Assembly (NCBI GenBank): GCA_963975425.1
Contig: CAXBGS010000015.1
Span: 62,001-126,000, forward strand
Length of the DNA stretch: 64,000 bases
Reading direction: 5' to 3'
From: CAXBGS01 sp963975425
GTDB lineage: Bacteria; Planctomycetota; Planctomycetia; Pirellulales; Pirellulaceae
Positions 32,391 to 42,470 of this stretch are shown here, one piece after another (positions within the stretch are counted from its first letter, which is position 1; each line of letters begins with the position of its first letter). The translations under genes and the position numbers were made by a program. Under the pieces are notes generated by a model. That model had not been told where the DNA came from. It made no database searches and saw only the letters and a program-made list of their open reading frames with translations.

Positions 32391-33989
32391 ATGCCACACT
32401 CGGTGCAATGCCCACAATGCAATGGCGCCGTCTCGGTCAACGATCGAGACGCCGGCAACCGTGTGTCGTGTCCACATTGTGGCCGGACATTTGTTGCGCC
32501 CGGCCCGTTGGCATCGAGTAACGATGATGATGACTGGTTAAAGCTCGATGACGACGGCTCTGACGCTGTTCACACCGCCGACGACGCAACGGCGTTGAAT
32601 TCCGGCGATCTCGCATCGCCGCTGGACGACTTTACCGCGGGTGATGAACCACTTCCGTCGGGCACACCGGCAAACAATCCTATTGCCGATGCCGACGATT
32701 TTGGCGCAGGCGATGTTGGGGGCGGTGATGTTGGGGCCGGTGATGTTGGCCACGATGATTTTGGATCGGATGGATTTGGCACGGAATCGAGTGACGATGA
32801 TCTGTTTGGCGATTTGCCGCCGATCGATATTCCGGCAATGGCGCCACCACCGAAACGATCGGCACCGATCGATCCAGGCGCCGCGTCGATGGCGGGGCTG
32901 GGGCCTCCCGTCAAAAACACCGGTGGGGCGAAGCCGCCTACCGCTGGATCGACAAGTCACCAGACTGAATTTCGCTTGAAATGCAACGTCTGCGGTTCGC
33001 TGATGTATGCGAAAGCGTCACAGGAAGGCAAGAAGATCAAATGCAGCGATTGTCACTCACTGGTCGTCGTGCCGCCGCCGCCGAAGGTCAAGCAGTCGCC
33101 GAAAATCGATATCAGCAAGGCGCAGACGTTTGAGTTCGGCGAGGCGCCGAAAGACGCTCGGCGCGAGGACCCATTTCGGAAATCGGCTGCTGACCTGCTA
33201 GAGCGGGCCGAGAAAGAAGACCCCGAACAGACTGCCGACGACTTCGAAACACCCGACATCTTGGAGTGGGCCCGAAATGTCTTTGGAATCTTTACCGATC
33301 TGAATGTCATCTTGCGGCTGATCATCTTTACGCTGATCGGAGCGGTGCCGGCGTATTTTGTGCTGGCGATGGACAGCCCGATCGCGGTCCTGGCATTGTT
33401 CATCGGTGGCGCCCTGTTTGCTGCTCCTTTAATCGCGTGCGGTTTTGCCATTCTGCAGTCGGTGGCCAACGACGAACCGAGTGTCGATGAGTGGCCGTCG
33501 CTCGATCCGATGGAATGGCTAGGCAGTGCTGGCGTGGCCTTCGCTGCCGCGGGATTTTCTGGCGTTCCGGTGTTTGTCTTGGCTCAATTCTTGTTCGACA
33601 ATTCGCTGATCATCATCGGCGTGACAATGATGTCGATTTATTTCCTGTTCCCGTTCGTGCTGCTTTCTATGCTGGACATGCAGACGATCATGATGCCGTT
33701 TTCGCCAGAAGTCGCGCGCAGTTTTAATACCAGCCAAGAATCATGGGGCGGGTTCTATTTCTCCGCCGGCGTGCTGTTCCTCGCCTTGTTTTTGTTGTTT
33801 GTAGCAACGACCGGCAGCGGCGCGCCAGCGATGGCGTTCATCAACGTCGGGGCCACCGTTGCCATCGTCTTCGCTTACTTTGCGATGATCGGCCGATTGG
33901 CCTATGCCATTGGTCAGTCCGTTAATGAAAGCCCGCGCGAACCGGACGACGGCAAGAACGATCAAGAAAAATCAGCCGATCACGCATAG
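32391..33989 (+). CDS. Zinc-ribbon multi-pass membrane protein
   Basis: A 532-residue protein. It opens with a zinc ribbon (CPQCNGAVSVNDRDAGNRVSCPHCGRTF), then a long Asp/Gly-rich linker with degenerate repeats (GGGDVGAGDVGHDD), a second zinc ribbon (CNVCGSLMYAK ... IKCSDCHSL), another linker and a C-terminal domain with about six transmembrane helices (IFTLIGAVPAYFVLAM, VLALFIGGALFAAPLI and others). The style is typical of planctomycete membrane proteins with MJ0042-like ribbons. The ribbons probably bind a partner or nucleic acid on the cytoplasmic side. Function unknown. It follows frr by 59 bp. Confidence 0.8.
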   Translation: MPHSVQCPQCNGAVSVNDRDAGNRVSCPHCGRTFVAPGPLASSNDDDDWLKLDDDGSDAVHTADDATALNSGDLASPLDDFTAGDEPLPSGTPANNPIADADDFGAGDVGGGDVGAGDVGHDDFGSDGFGTESSDDDLFGDLPPIDIPAMAPPPKRSAPIDPGAASMAGLGPPVKNTGGAKPPTAGSTSHQTEFRLKCNVCGSLMYAKASQEGKKIKCSDCHSLVVVPPPPKVKQSPKIDISKAQTFEFGEAPKDARREDPFRKSAADLLERAEKEDPEQTADDFETPDILEWARNVFGIFTDLNVILRLIIFTLIGAVPAYFVLAMDSPIAVLALFIGGALFAAPLIACGFAILQSVANDEPSVDEWPSLDPMEWLGSAGVAFAAAGFSGVPVFVLAQFLFDNSLIIIGVTMMSIYFLFPFVLLSMLDMQTIMMPFSPEVARSFNTSQESWGGFYFSAGVLFLALFLLFVATTGSGAPAMAFINVGATVAIVFAYFAMIGRLAYAIGQSVNESPREPDDGKNDQEKSADHA

Positions 33990-34891
33990 CGTTTCTCACG
34001 CGGCGATCCACGTGATCGCGGACTTGGTGGTGAAGCCCAAACTGTGTCGACGCCAGCGCGGGGCTTACTGATTAACGAAACTGGCAAAGTGTTTCTCTGG
34101 CTGCCTGCCAACATAGACATTTGATCTCTCGCATCCGCGCGAGCAGTGGTACACGCTCGCTCCGGCACATGTTCGGCTTGCGGTTACTTAACAAGCGATG
34201 GGGGTGCTCGGGGCCAATGTCGAGCAAGCGTCGTTTGCAGCGGCAAGGTTGCTGAGCGTCGTCATGTCTGTGGGGTCGTCGCATGGAGTCCTGTTCGTGA
34301 GGTTGATGACGATGGACTGAATTCGGTCCTTGCTTCTATGCAATTCGCTCGATCACGAGGATGGTGATTGGTCGGAGGTTTGCTAGTGATTTACTGCATT
34401 CGATTTTGGTTGGACGATCATCCGGGTGCTGTTTCCGGTTTTCTCCGGCTGATCGGGGCGGACAGTGATCGGTCGGGGGCGAATTTTTCGATGAAGTCAT
34501 CGTTTTCGTTGAGCACTTACCTTGGATGGCTACCGTTATTTCGGAGTCGACTTGTAGGATGTCGGCGCGGTTTCGCCGGCGTCGCTTCGGCTTTGCTATT
34601 GACCGCGACTCGACGCAAGAATCGGGCGGAAAAATAGCGATTGGTCCGACGTTACCCTTGTGAAATCGATTAGCATGAATGCAGATCGACCGGACGCCAG
34701 GGGGCGTCGGGGCGCTTGGTTCGACGCTTTGGTATTTGCACCTAGAAGCACTGAGCGTTCGCGGTCGGGAACTTTCGCGGTCGCCAACTTTGGCCGGCAA
34801 ACGTGCGGCAACTGACATACTTCACCGTTCTCACTTTGTGGACGATGCAAAAACTTTCAAACATAGTCGTGCGCACCTGCGGGGAAGACCG
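33990..34891. other. Long region without a supported gene
   Basis: About 900 bp. Short frames on both strands (for example 34368-34637 plus and 34336-34818 minus) overlap, and none has a recognisable domain. No repeats or RNA gene were recognised. Confidence 0.4.
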
Positions 34892-36076
34892 ATGACGGCC
34901 GCCAATGCGTTTTCACAGCGTCCTCAACCGGGACCATTTGACGATGAGGCACATGACAGTTGGTCGATGCCTGTCGTGCGCGTCGCCGGCACGCAGCTGC
35001 ATATTGCATATTCTGTCTTCATTGCGTTAGCTGTATTGACTGCATTCACGGTGACAGTTGCGCCTCGCGAGGGCAACAGTGACCTGCCGATCGTGACGCT
35101 GATCGGCGTTGCTTTCTGGGTAACCGGTTGGTGCGTGCAAACGGTCGCGGCACTGGCGATCGGGATTTGGTTGCGTTGTCCTAGTTCGACCATGACGATC
35201 GGACTGTGGGGCGTCGAGAGTTCGCGTCGACCGTGGACCGCCGCTCAAGCACTCGCGTTGGTCGCTGGCACGTTGGTCCCCGTTTTGTTGCTCGGCACCG
35301 CCATCATCGCGGCCGATTATGTCTGGTACGGTCACCCTTCCTTTCAACAATCTGGATCACAGTCATCGTGGTTGGGCAGTTGGGTGAACGTGTGGGACAC
35401 ACCATCGCTCGGCCTAACCAGCGCGGATTCGATTCTGCGAACGGGGGCATGGTTGTGCTTCATTCAAGTGCTGTGCCAAACGCTGCCGTTTCCCACAACG
35501 CTTGGTCGTTTGGGACTCGTCGCGCTTGTCACGGTGACCCAGCCGGATTCAGACCCTCGCGTGCAAACGCGACGATCGCGATTTGCGATCCGAGTGATCG
35601 CGGTAACAATGGCGACGACCGCCGCGGCCTTGTTGCTGATTGACGGTGCCGTTTTGCCAATGCAATGGCCACTGTTGCTGCTGTTGGCCGTGGTTCTATG
35701 GCTGACCGCACAGGCAAAGGATATCAGCAGCTATGTGTCGAGTTTCCATGAGTTGTCCGACGAACAGATTCTGCAGTGGCTTGATTCCGAAGGGCCCTTG
35801 GCCGACGACGGGCTTGTCAAGCTTGCTCCTCGCGAGACTCTATTGGCTCGCGTAACCGGATTCGCAAAGAACTGGAACAACCGCCGCAAGGCGCTTCGCG
35901 CGTTACAGCGAGAGCATGCCGAGGCCGACGATGTGTTGCGCTTGGACGAAGTGCTAGAGCGGATACACACCGATGGTAAAGAATCGCTGTCGGAAAAAGA
36001 TCGAGCACTGCTGATGCGTGTGAGCCGAACAATGCAAAAGCAACGCACCGATTCGACCCATGGTTCAACCGAGTGA
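34892..36076 (+). CDS. Polytopic membrane protein, possibly a degenerate site-2-protease-like fold
   Basis: A 394-residue protein starting MTAANAFSQRPQPG, with GGGGAAG-like SD upstream (cggggaag). It begins with a soluble segment (VVRVAGTQLHIAYSVFIALAVLTA) of the kind seen before the first helix of M50 site-2 proteases, and has about six transmembrane helices. The position where HExxH would be expected reads WCVQTVAALAIG, without metal ligands. The C-terminal third is a charged cytoplasmic part with a coiled coil (RALQREHAEADDVLRLDEVLERI). Assignment to the M50 fold is tentative; an inactive member or an unrelated membrane protein are both possible. The gene ends at a repeat tract. Confidence 0.6.
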   Translation: MTAANAFSQRPQPGPFDDEAHDSWSMPVVRVAGTQLHIAYSVFIALAVLTAFTVTVAPREGNSDLPIVTLIGVAFWVTGWCVQTVAALAIGIWLRCPSSTMTIGLWGVESSRRPWTAAQALALVAGTLVPVLLLGTAIIAADYVWYGHPSFQQSGSQSSWLGSWVNVWDTPSLGLTSADSILRTGAWLCFIQVLCQTLPFPTTLGRLGLVALVTVTQPDSDPRVQTRRSRFAIRVIAVTMATTAAALLLIDGAVLPMQWPLLLLLAVVLWLTAQAKDISSYVSSFHELSDEQILQWLDSEGPLADDGLVKLAPRETLLARVTGFAKNWNNRRKALRALQREHAEADDVLRLDEVLERIHTDGKESLSEKDRALLMRVSRTMQKQRTDSTHGSTE

Positions 36077-36101
36077 GCCCGTGATTGAGCGAGCTAGTAA
36101 G

Positions 36102-36145
36102 CCAGTTGGTTAGTTGGTTAGTTGGCCAGTCGGTTAGTTGGCCAG
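36102..36145. repeat. Short tandem repeats just after a gene end
   Basis: gttggttagttggttagttggccagtcggttagttggccag-type sequence, built from 8-bp and 16-bp units (ttggttag, gttggccag). It lies 25 bp after the stop of the membrane-protein gene. Confidence 0.8.
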
Positions 36146-36530
36146 AGAGCGATCGAGCGATCCCATTGGTCCATCGATCGCCGATGAATCGTCCGCATCT
36201 TTTCACCGGCAAATGCAATTTTGGCGATCAATCGCAAAAAAATTGTTGCTGTCGCGGCGCTCACTTTTCGGATTGTCATCCCGGCACAGGTGCTCAGCTT
36301 GCTACTTCCTTGGTGATTCCTGACGCGCTCGAGCCGTGAAGTCTGGTTGCACAATCCTTATCTTCGTTACCAACGGACGAGGGTTCGGTAGCCACCCCGA
36401 ACACCTTGGTTTGGATCGTTGCGCAATTGATGACGAGAGGCGAATTGGTGGCCTAGACTTCAGTGCATGATCGGCGCGATACGTGACCGGTGCGAATGCC
36501 CAATTCCCCTGACCGTTTCGTTATCAAGTC

Positions 36531-37709
36531 ATGATTTCCAATGCAACTTCGCTCGAAAGTACGCCTGGCGCCGTGCCCATCGTTGCGCCGGTGCAGGGAT
36601 CATCACGCGTCGACAATCGCGTCAGTGAATTGGAAAATGAGGTCAACTGTCTCGCTTTTGCGATGTCACAGCGGTTTGAGGAACTGTCACTGATCCATGA
36701 TTTGACCGATCGGTTAAATCTTGAGGCGGATCTGGCAGCGATTTGCGACAGTTTGCTGGACCAACTATCGGGATGCATTGGCGCCGAGACGATCGCGATC
36801 GACCTGTTTGGTGACGAAGACGCCGCGATCGAGCCAAAGCTTTTTCATACCGGGCGGCCATTCGAGCGAGATTGGATCGACGGCATCACCGAAACGTATG
36901 AAACAGGTGCTACCGTTACGATCGCAAATGATTGGAAGGGCCGCGCCGGGCACAGCATTCGAGTCGTGGTCGTGCGAATCGATCATCGGCAAGGCGAACT
37001 TGGGCGTATGATCGCGGTTCGCAGTGACGACGCGGTTGAGTTCGGGACCATCGAAGGCGACCTGATGAAGTCGACGTCGATGATGCTGGGGATGCATATC
37101 GCAAACCAGCGACAGTATGCAGAAATGCAGCAGATGTTCGAGGGAACGATTCAGTCGTTGGTCTCGGCGTTGGATGCGAAAGACGCGTACACGTGTGGTC
37201 ATAGCACTCGCGTTTCGGAACTCGCGGTCGAGCTTGCAACACGACTGGGATACGACGCGGATCGAGTGGCGACGATCCGCATGGGCGGCATCCTGCATGA
37301 CATCGGTAAAATCGGCGTGGACGATTCGGTGCTGCGAAAACCCGGCCGTCTGACCGACGAAGAGTTCGAACAAATCAAACAGCATCCCGTGTTGGGATAC
37401 GAAATTCTGCGAGGCATCCGGCAGTTTCGCGACATCTTGCCTGCGGTTCGTCACCATCACGAGTCCTGGGACGGCAGCGGATATCCCGATGGCTTGGCGG
37501 GAGACATGATTCCGCGTGATGCCCAGATCATGGCCGTCGCTGATGCATTCGATGCGATGACAAGCGATCGACCCTACCGCTCGGGGCTGGCGCTCGATAA
37601 GGTGGTCGGCATCTTTGAAAGTGGGCGCGGAAGCCAGTGGGCGGCCGACGTCGTCGACGCGCTGTTGGCGGCTCCGGAAGTCATGGAACGCTACGCGAGG
37701 AAAGAATAG
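36531..37709 (+). CDS. GAF-HD-GYP phosphodiesterase
   Basis: A 392-residue signalling protein. After a coiled-coil start, a GAF-like domain (residues about 50-200: HDLTDRLNLEADLAAICDSLLD, then GAETIAIDLFG) leads to an HD-GYP domain (about 215-385). The HD-GYP motifs are complete: GHSTRVSELA, LHDIGKIGVDD (about 253-263), QHPVLGYEIL, HHHESWDGSGYPDGLAG (about 309-325, including the GYP) and ADAFDAMTSDRPYR. This predicts hydrolysis of cyclic di-GMP (or a related dinucleotide) in the cytoplasm, controlled by the GAF domain. There is no receiver domain. The gene stands alone; ATG at 36531. Confidence 0.92.
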   Translation: MISNATSLESTPGAVPIVAPVQGSSRVDNRVSELENEVNCLAFAMSQRFEELSLIHDLTDRLNLEADLAAICDSLLDQLSGCIGAETIAIDLFGDEDAAIEPKLFHTGRPFERDWIDGITETYETGATVTIANDWKGRAGHSIRVVVVRIDHRQGELGRMIAVRSDDAVEFGTIEGDLMKSTSMMLGMHIANQRQYAEMQQMFEGTIQSLVSALDAKDAYTCGHSTRVSELAVELATRLGYDADRVATIRMGGILHDIGKIGVDDSVLRKPGRLTDEEFEQIKQHPVLGYEILRGIRQFRDILPAVRHHHESWDGSGYPDGLAGDMIPRDAQIMAVADAFDAMTSDRPYRSGLALDKVVGIFESGRGSQWAADVVDALLAAPEVMERYARKE

Positions 37710-37800
37710 TTCGGCAGCGTTGGTCGCGATTCTTTTATCATCGCATGGGGGTTCGGCCAGACAGCCGGTGTCACTGCTGTGCCGGAATGTGTTCCGCCGT

Positions 37801-38409
37801 CTAAAGATCTTTCAGCCGGCGGACCGACTCTTTCGCCCGTTTTAAAAACTCAGCTTTGGGTTCGCCCGATTCTAAAAAGATGGGAGGCCCGATCGTAATG
37901 CAGCTGAGCATCGGAACGGGCAAGAACTCACCTCGCGGTAAAATGCGATTGACGTTGTCAATATAGACCGGCACGAGCTCGAGATCGGGTCGTTTTTTGC
38001 CCATGTAGTACAAACCGCTTTTGAAGTCACCCATTTCGGACTCTCCCGACGAACGTCCTCCCTCGGGAAAAACGATCAATGAGTAGACATCGCCCATTTG
38101 CTCTAACATCAGATCGATCGGGCTACGGTGCACCTTGATCTCTTTCCGATCGATCAACAACGCGTTAAAGCTGCGAGCCATGTGTGGCTTGATCCATCCT
38201 TGGGTCCAATAATCTTTTGCCGCGACCGGACGGGTCACGTTGCGAAGTTCACGCGGCAGCGCCGACCACAACACGACCGCGTCCAAGTGGCTGGTGTGGT
38301 TGGCGAAATAGATGCGTTGGCATGTGTCCGGCTGGCAATCGATCCAGCGCACGGTGAAGCCGCTGAAGAGTTTGGCGAGGCCGACGATGACATGACTAGT
38401 GAGTGTCAT
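37801..38409 (-). CDS. 1-acyl-glycerol-3-phosphate acyltransferase-like protein
   Basis: A 202-residue PlsC-superfamily acyltransferase: the catalytic NHTSHLDAVVLW (H-x4-D) near residue 40, the RKEIKVHR substrate-binding segment, and FPEGGRSSGE (the FPEGT-type motif). An N-terminal hydrophobic stretch could anchor it to the membrane. It would acylate lysophosphatidate or a related lysolipid. The ATG at 38409 is the first in frame. It is convergent with the HD-GYP gene and shares orientation with the glycosyltransferase/deacetylase pair. Confidence 0.9.
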   Translation of the reverse strand: MTLTSHVIVGLAKLFSGFTVRWIDCQPDTCQRIYFANHTSHLDAVVLWSALPRELRNVTRPVAAKDYWTQGWIKPHMARSFNALLIDRKEIKVHRSPIDLMLEQMGDVYSLIVFPEGGRSSGESEMGDFKSGLYYMGKKRPDLELVPVYIDNVNRILPRGEFLPVPMLSCITIGPPIFLESGEPKAEFLKRAKESVRRLKDL

Positions 38410-38573
38410 GCAAAGAGTCTACTTACAGGTGCGACGCTTGCGAAGCGGAGCAACACGCATCCTTTGGCCGCATCTTGCAGCCGACAACGATGTCAGCGGA
38501 CAGTTCGCGTCATCAGTCGCCTGCAGGGGGCGCGATTGATTGGCTGTGGCCTGGGATCGGGACGGTGGGTCAA

Positions 38574-39809
38574 TCAATCATGGCCATGCAGTTGCTGAAT
38601 CGATTGCGTGCGAACGCGAGGAGCGGTCACGCGAGTCGTCTTGACGGCCCGCCGGTTGTACAGTTTTACGGTCAACTGCTCGTAGCCTTCGACCATGGAC
38701 TGCAGCGAACCGCTTGTCAGTACCAATTGTCGGCCTGCGACGCCCATCGACACACAACGAGCCTTATCGCAAAGCAGACCGCTGATTGTTTGGCTCATCG
38801 CGTCGACGTCTTCGCTTGGAATCAGGTGTCCCGTGACGCCCTCTTGCACCGATTCGCGGACCGATCCGACGTCGGTGGCGACGCAGGGGACGCCACAGGC
38901 GAGTGCTTCCAGGATGGACACCGGCGAGGCTTCGTTGAGCGAGCACAGCGTGAACACATCCAGAGCCGCCACCAATCGCGGTGTGTCGTGGCGGGTTCCG
39001 AGTAAATGAATGCGGTCGCTGACGCCCAGTTCCGCCGCGGTCGTTTCGATCAATTCGCGCGTCGGTCCATCGCCGACGATCAGCCAGTGTGCGTCGGGAT
39101 GTTCCGATCGCATCTGCGACGCCGCTCGGACCAGCATTTCGTGGTTCTTTTCGCTTCGCAGGGCCGCGACGATGCCGATCAAAGGTGTGGAACTGGCGAG
39201 GCCCAATTCTTGGCGAACGTCACGACGTGCTTGGTCGCTGGGCACAAATCGCTGGCAATCGACACCGTTTCGAATCACGTTCACTTTCGATTCAGGAAAC
39301 CGCTCGAACTGTTTCAGAAAGTCGCCATGCGAATCGGCGACGGCAATGAACGCGTCGGTTATCGGCGTCAGCCAGCGGTTGGCGCGCCCGACACCGTCCG
39401 GCCAGCCCGTCGAATGCAGTGCCGACGCAATCACCGGAACTCCGGCCAGATGCGCGGCCAGACGCCCCCAAAACATTTTGTCGCCGGCACCCACTGTGAT
39501 CACGGCATCGGTACGGCGAGAGTGCATCAAGGCGACCAATCGCGGCAAGACGCGCAGGTCATATTTGCCGGTCAACAGGTGGCTGTGCACGGGAAATTCG
39601 TTGGCAATACTCTCGCCAAGGGGACCCGGTTCTTTCAAGCACACGACTTCCGGGCGTACGATCGACGGATCCATCCGGCGCATCATGTTCACCAACAGCG
39701 TTTCGGCGCCGCCGACCGGCATGCTGGTGATCACGAACTGAACGCGCAGCGGTCCAGCTTGACTGCGAGGTGGGACGTGGCGCCATGGCCGACGGCGTGA
39801 GTACAACAT
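38574..39809 (-). CDS. GT4-family glycosyltransferase
   Basis: A 411-residue GT-B enzyme. The N-terminal domain shows VQFVITSMPVGGAETLLVNM (a donor/acceptor-binding G-G-A-E motif of GT4), GVPVIASALHSTGWPDGVG and NVIRNGVDCQRF. The C-terminal domain shows LIGIVAALRSEKNHEML, HWLIVGDGPTR and the E-x7-E nucleotide-sugar motif in SLNEASPVSILEALACGVPCVATDVG. It retains sugars probably on a surface or capsular polysaccharide; the specificity cannot be read. It starts 3 bp after the stop of the upstream deacetylase gene, so the two form an operon. Confidence 0.92.
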   Translation of the reverse strand: MLYSRRRPWRHVPPRSQAGPLRVQFVITSMPVGGAETLLVNMMRRMDPSIVRPEVVCLKEPGPLGESIANEFPVHSHLLTGKYDLRVLPRLVALMHSRRTDAVITVGAGDKMFWGRLAAHLAGVPVIASALHSTGWPDGVGRANRWLTPITDAFIAVADSHGDFLKQFERFPESKVNVIRNGVDCQRFVPSDQARRDVRQELGLASSTPLIGIVAALRSEKNHEMLVRAASQMRSEHPDAHWLIVGDGPTRELIETTAAELGVSDRIHLLGTRHDTPRLVAALDVFTLCSLNEASPVSILEALACGVPCVATDVGSVRESVQEGVTGHLIPSEDVDAMSQTISGLLCDKARCVSMGVAGRQLVLTSGSLQSMVEGYEQLTVKLYNRRAVKTTRVTAPRVRTQSIQQLHGHD

Positions 39810-39812
39810 AGA

Positions 39813-40703
39813 TCAATCGGTAATGGTTAGCGGCGTGTTGACCGGTACTGGATTCAGCACGCCCGCAAGCGGCACGCAGGGAGGGACGATGGGTTGGATT
39901 TTGACTTTCCGAGCGTCGTAAGTCAGCCAGTTGCGCAAGCGAGCAAAGTCGGGATCGCCGTGGATGCGACGTAGGTGAAAAGCATCTTGCCCAGGAAAGT
40001 TGTAAGCGCCGTACGCGCTGCAAAAACCAGACAAGCCCGCTTTCTGTGCCGCCGACACCACGTTGGGAGTCAATTGTTCGGGCAACCCGAAGGGCACCGC
40101 AAAATAACGCACGGCGCGCCCGATCATTTGTTCCAGCGCGTCCTTGGCGTCGTGTACCTCACGCTGCAACGTTTGTGGATCATCGGCCGTTGCGAAGTCG
40201 ACGTGTGTTGCGGTGTGCAACCCGATTTCAATGCCAAGCTCGGCGGCTTCGCGAAGCTGGCCGGCCGTGTTGACCGCTAGCGGTGTGCCGGCCTGAACGT
40301 CGTGTGGAAAGGGCGTTTGGTTTTGCACGTTGCCGACAGTAACGAAGTACACGCAGGGAACGTTGTTCTCGGCGAGGTACGGCAGCGCGAATTCAACGTT
40401 TTCGGCGTAGCCGTCGTCGAACGTGAAAGTCACTGTCGGGTCGGCACTGAAATTACTGGCAGCCCGACGCTGGACTTCATCAAGCCCGACCAGACGGAAA
40501 TGTTCGCAGCAATAGTCCACGTGCCGTTTGAATTCGTCTCGCGAAATCGTCCAATCGTTTGGATGCGTGTCGGCCACGCGATGATAGAACAGCACCGACA
40601 TTGGCGCGCCGCCATCCTGGCAAAGTTGTTGCAACTGTTGTCGGCGGATCGGCGCGGTGAGTCGCAAGCGTGCTTCGATCGCGGCGGTGCGTAGAATTTG
40701 CAT
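39813..40703 (-). CDS. Polysaccharide deacetylase (NodB-like)
   Basis: A 296-residue carbohydrate esterase family 4 protein. Motif 1 is TFTFDDGYAENVEFALPYL (Asp-Asp near residue 96, metal and base). Motif 2 is GLHTATHVDF (H-x3-H metal ligands). Further motifs are AVPFGLPEQLTP and a closing VSAAQKAGLSG segment. It lacks a signal peptide and an obvious anchor, so it may work on an intermediate in the cytoplasm or at the membrane. It is the first gene of a two-gene operon with the glycosyltransferase and probably modifies the same glycan. Confidence 0.9.
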   Translation of the reverse strand: MQILRTAAIEARLRLTAPIRRQQLQQLCQDGGAPMSVLFYHRVADTHPNDWTISRDEFKRHVDYCCEHFRLVGLDEVQRRAASNFSADPTVTFTFDDGYAENVEFALPYLAENNVPCVYFVTVGNVQNQTPFPHDVQAGTPLAVNTAGQLREAAELGIEIGLHTATHVDFATADDPQTLQREVHDAKDALEQMIGRAVRYFAVPFGLPEQLTPNVVSAAQKAGLSGFCSAYGAYNFPGQDAFHLRRIHGDPDFARLRNWLTYDARKVKIQPIVPPCVPLAGVLNPVPVNTPLTITD

Positions 40704-40952
40704 CGATGAAATGAATGTGCGGGCGGGGCAAGGATTCCTTCTAGTGAAGGTTTAGCCCAGAAAACCGAGCAAAATCGTGACTGAAGGGCTTCAGCGATCA
40801 CGCCGAGCTGCTTAGTTGCACCTCCGCAGGTGGTCGTTCGGGTGATTCGGATTTTGCCGGTCACGAGAGATCGGTTGCATCGTTCACGCAGCCGCAGGAA
40901 TGGTTAGAATTCGGTGCCCTGCTTGTGTTCCTTCCCCCACCTCGAGTCTCAC

Positions 40953-42470
40953 ATGACCTCACGCTTTACCGACGTAGTGATTCGCGCGATCCGAATACCC
41001 GTGGTCGCAATTGCTGCTTTGTTGATCGTCTATCCGAGTGCTGTCTACGCGGATCATCCGAATATCGTCATGATCGCGATCGATGATCTGAATGATTGGA
41101 TCGAACCGCTGGGAGGGCATCCGGACGTCAAAACGCCTTTCATGAAGTCTTTGGCCGAGCGTGGAATGACGTTCACCAACGCGCACTGCCAGGCACCCCT
41201 GTGCAATCCCAGTCGCACATCCATCATGACCGGTCTACGTCCGACGACGACGGGCGTCTACGGATTGTCGCCTTGGTTTCGCGAAGTTCCCGAGTTTGCC
41301 GACACCGTGACGATGGCTCAGCACTTTCATAACAGCGGCTATCGAACACTGATTGGCGGAAAGATTTTTCATGGCGGCTACGGACGTAAATCATCCGGAT
41401 TGCCCGAGTGTGATGTTTTGGGGCCGAGAGCCAGCGTGGGCGTGCGTCCGAAATCCAAACTGATTCCGCCAACCCCCGGCGGCAATCATGGTTTGATGGA
41501 CTGGGGGACGTTTCCGCATCGCGACGAAGACAAAGGTGATTGGGAAGTCGCTTCGTGGGCGGTCGGCGAACTGGAATCGATGCCGAGCGATCAGCCGTTC
41601 TTTCTAGCTGCAGGTTTCTTCTTGCCTCACGTGCCCTGTTACGCGACACAGAAATGGTTCGATCTGTATCCCGAGGATTCCGTGGCAATGCCGCCGATGT
41701 TGGACAACGATCGCGACGACACGCCCGATTCGTCCTGGTATATCCACTGGGATTTGCCAGAGCCGCGAGCGAGTTGGCTGATGGAAAACAACCAGTGGAA
41801 ACCACTGGTCCGCGCCTACCTTGCATCGATCAGTTTTGTCGACAGTCAGGTAGGACGAATTCTGCAGGCCCTGGAGTCATCACCTTACGCCGATAATACA
41901 GTCGTCGTGCTGTGGAGCGACCATGGTTATCACTTGGGTGAGAAACAGATCTCAGGAAAGAATACGTTATGGACGCGGTCGACAAGAATTCCGTTGATCT
42001 TTGCCGGTCCCGGAATCGCGTCGTCAACCCGATGTGACCAGCCTGCCGAATTGCTGGACCTGTACCCGACTTTGTCCGAGCTAGCGGGATTGGCGGTGCC
42101 CGATCATGTCCAGGGGCTTAGCCTGAAACCACAGTTGACCGACCCCGCGACACAACGTGAGAAACCGGCAGTGTGCACTCACAATGCAGGTAATCATTCG
42201 GTTTGCGACACACGCTGGCGGTATATTCGATACGCCGACGGGGCCGAGGAATTGTATGATCGAGACGCGGATCCCAACGAATTCGAAAACCTTTTGGCTC
42301 AGGGACGCGATCGGTCGGAGGTGCAATCGGTTGTTGATCGGCTGGCAAGATGGTTGCCGACTAACGACAAGCCGTTGGCCCCTGGCAGCGCGGCGCGGAT
42401 TCTGGAGAAGCGCGAGGACGGGTTTTACTGGGAAGAAAAGCGAATCGACCCGGACGCACGAATCGAATGA
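40953..42470 (+). CDS. Secreted sulfatase
   Basis: A 505-residue alkaline-phosphatase-superfamily sulfatase. A signal peptide (VVAIAALLIVYPSAVYA) is followed by the metal-binding NIVMIAIDDLND, and the formylglycine motif C84-N-P-S-R (codon at 41202), which must be converted to formylglycine by a sulfatase-modifying enzyme encoded elsewhere. Later come SDHGYHLGEKQISGKNTLWTRSTRIPLIFAGPG, with the second metal site, and DLYPTLSELAGL. The size and ending resemble iduronate-2-sulfatase-like enzymes abundant in planctomycetes. The substrate would be a sulfated polysaccharide outside the cytoplasm. ATG at 40953; the upstream Met at 40914 is less likely. Confidence 0.95.
   Translation: MTSRFTDVVIRAIRIPVVAIAALLIVYPSAVYADHPNIVMIAIDDLNDWIEPLGGHPDVKTPFMKSLAERGMTFTNAHCQAPLCNPSRTSIMTGLRPTTTGVYGLSPWFREVPEFADTVTMAQHFHNSGYRTLIGGKIFHGGYGRKSSGLPECDVLGPRASVGVRPKSKLIPPTPGGNHGLMDWGTFPHRDEDKGDWEVASWAVGELESMPSDQPFFLAAGFFLPHVPCYATQKWFDLYPEDSVAMPPMLDNDRDDTPDSSWYIHWDLPEPRASWLMENNQWKPLVRAYLASISFVDSQVGRILQALESSPYADNTVVVLWSDHGYHLGEKQISGKNTLWTRSTRIPLIFAGPGIASSTRCDQPAELLDLYPTLSELAGLAVPDHVQGLSLKPQLTDPATQREKPAVCTHNAGNHSVCDTRWRYIRYADGAEELYDRDADPNEFENLLAQGRDRSEVQSVVDRLARWLPTNDKPLAPGSAARILEKREDGFYWEEKRIDPDARIE

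Noticed and set aside
34336..34818. Minus-strand frame of 160 codons and overlapping plus-strand frames between the zinc-ribbon and membrane-protein genes.
   Set aside because: They overlap each other, lack domains and lack ribosome-binding sites, so none is called.
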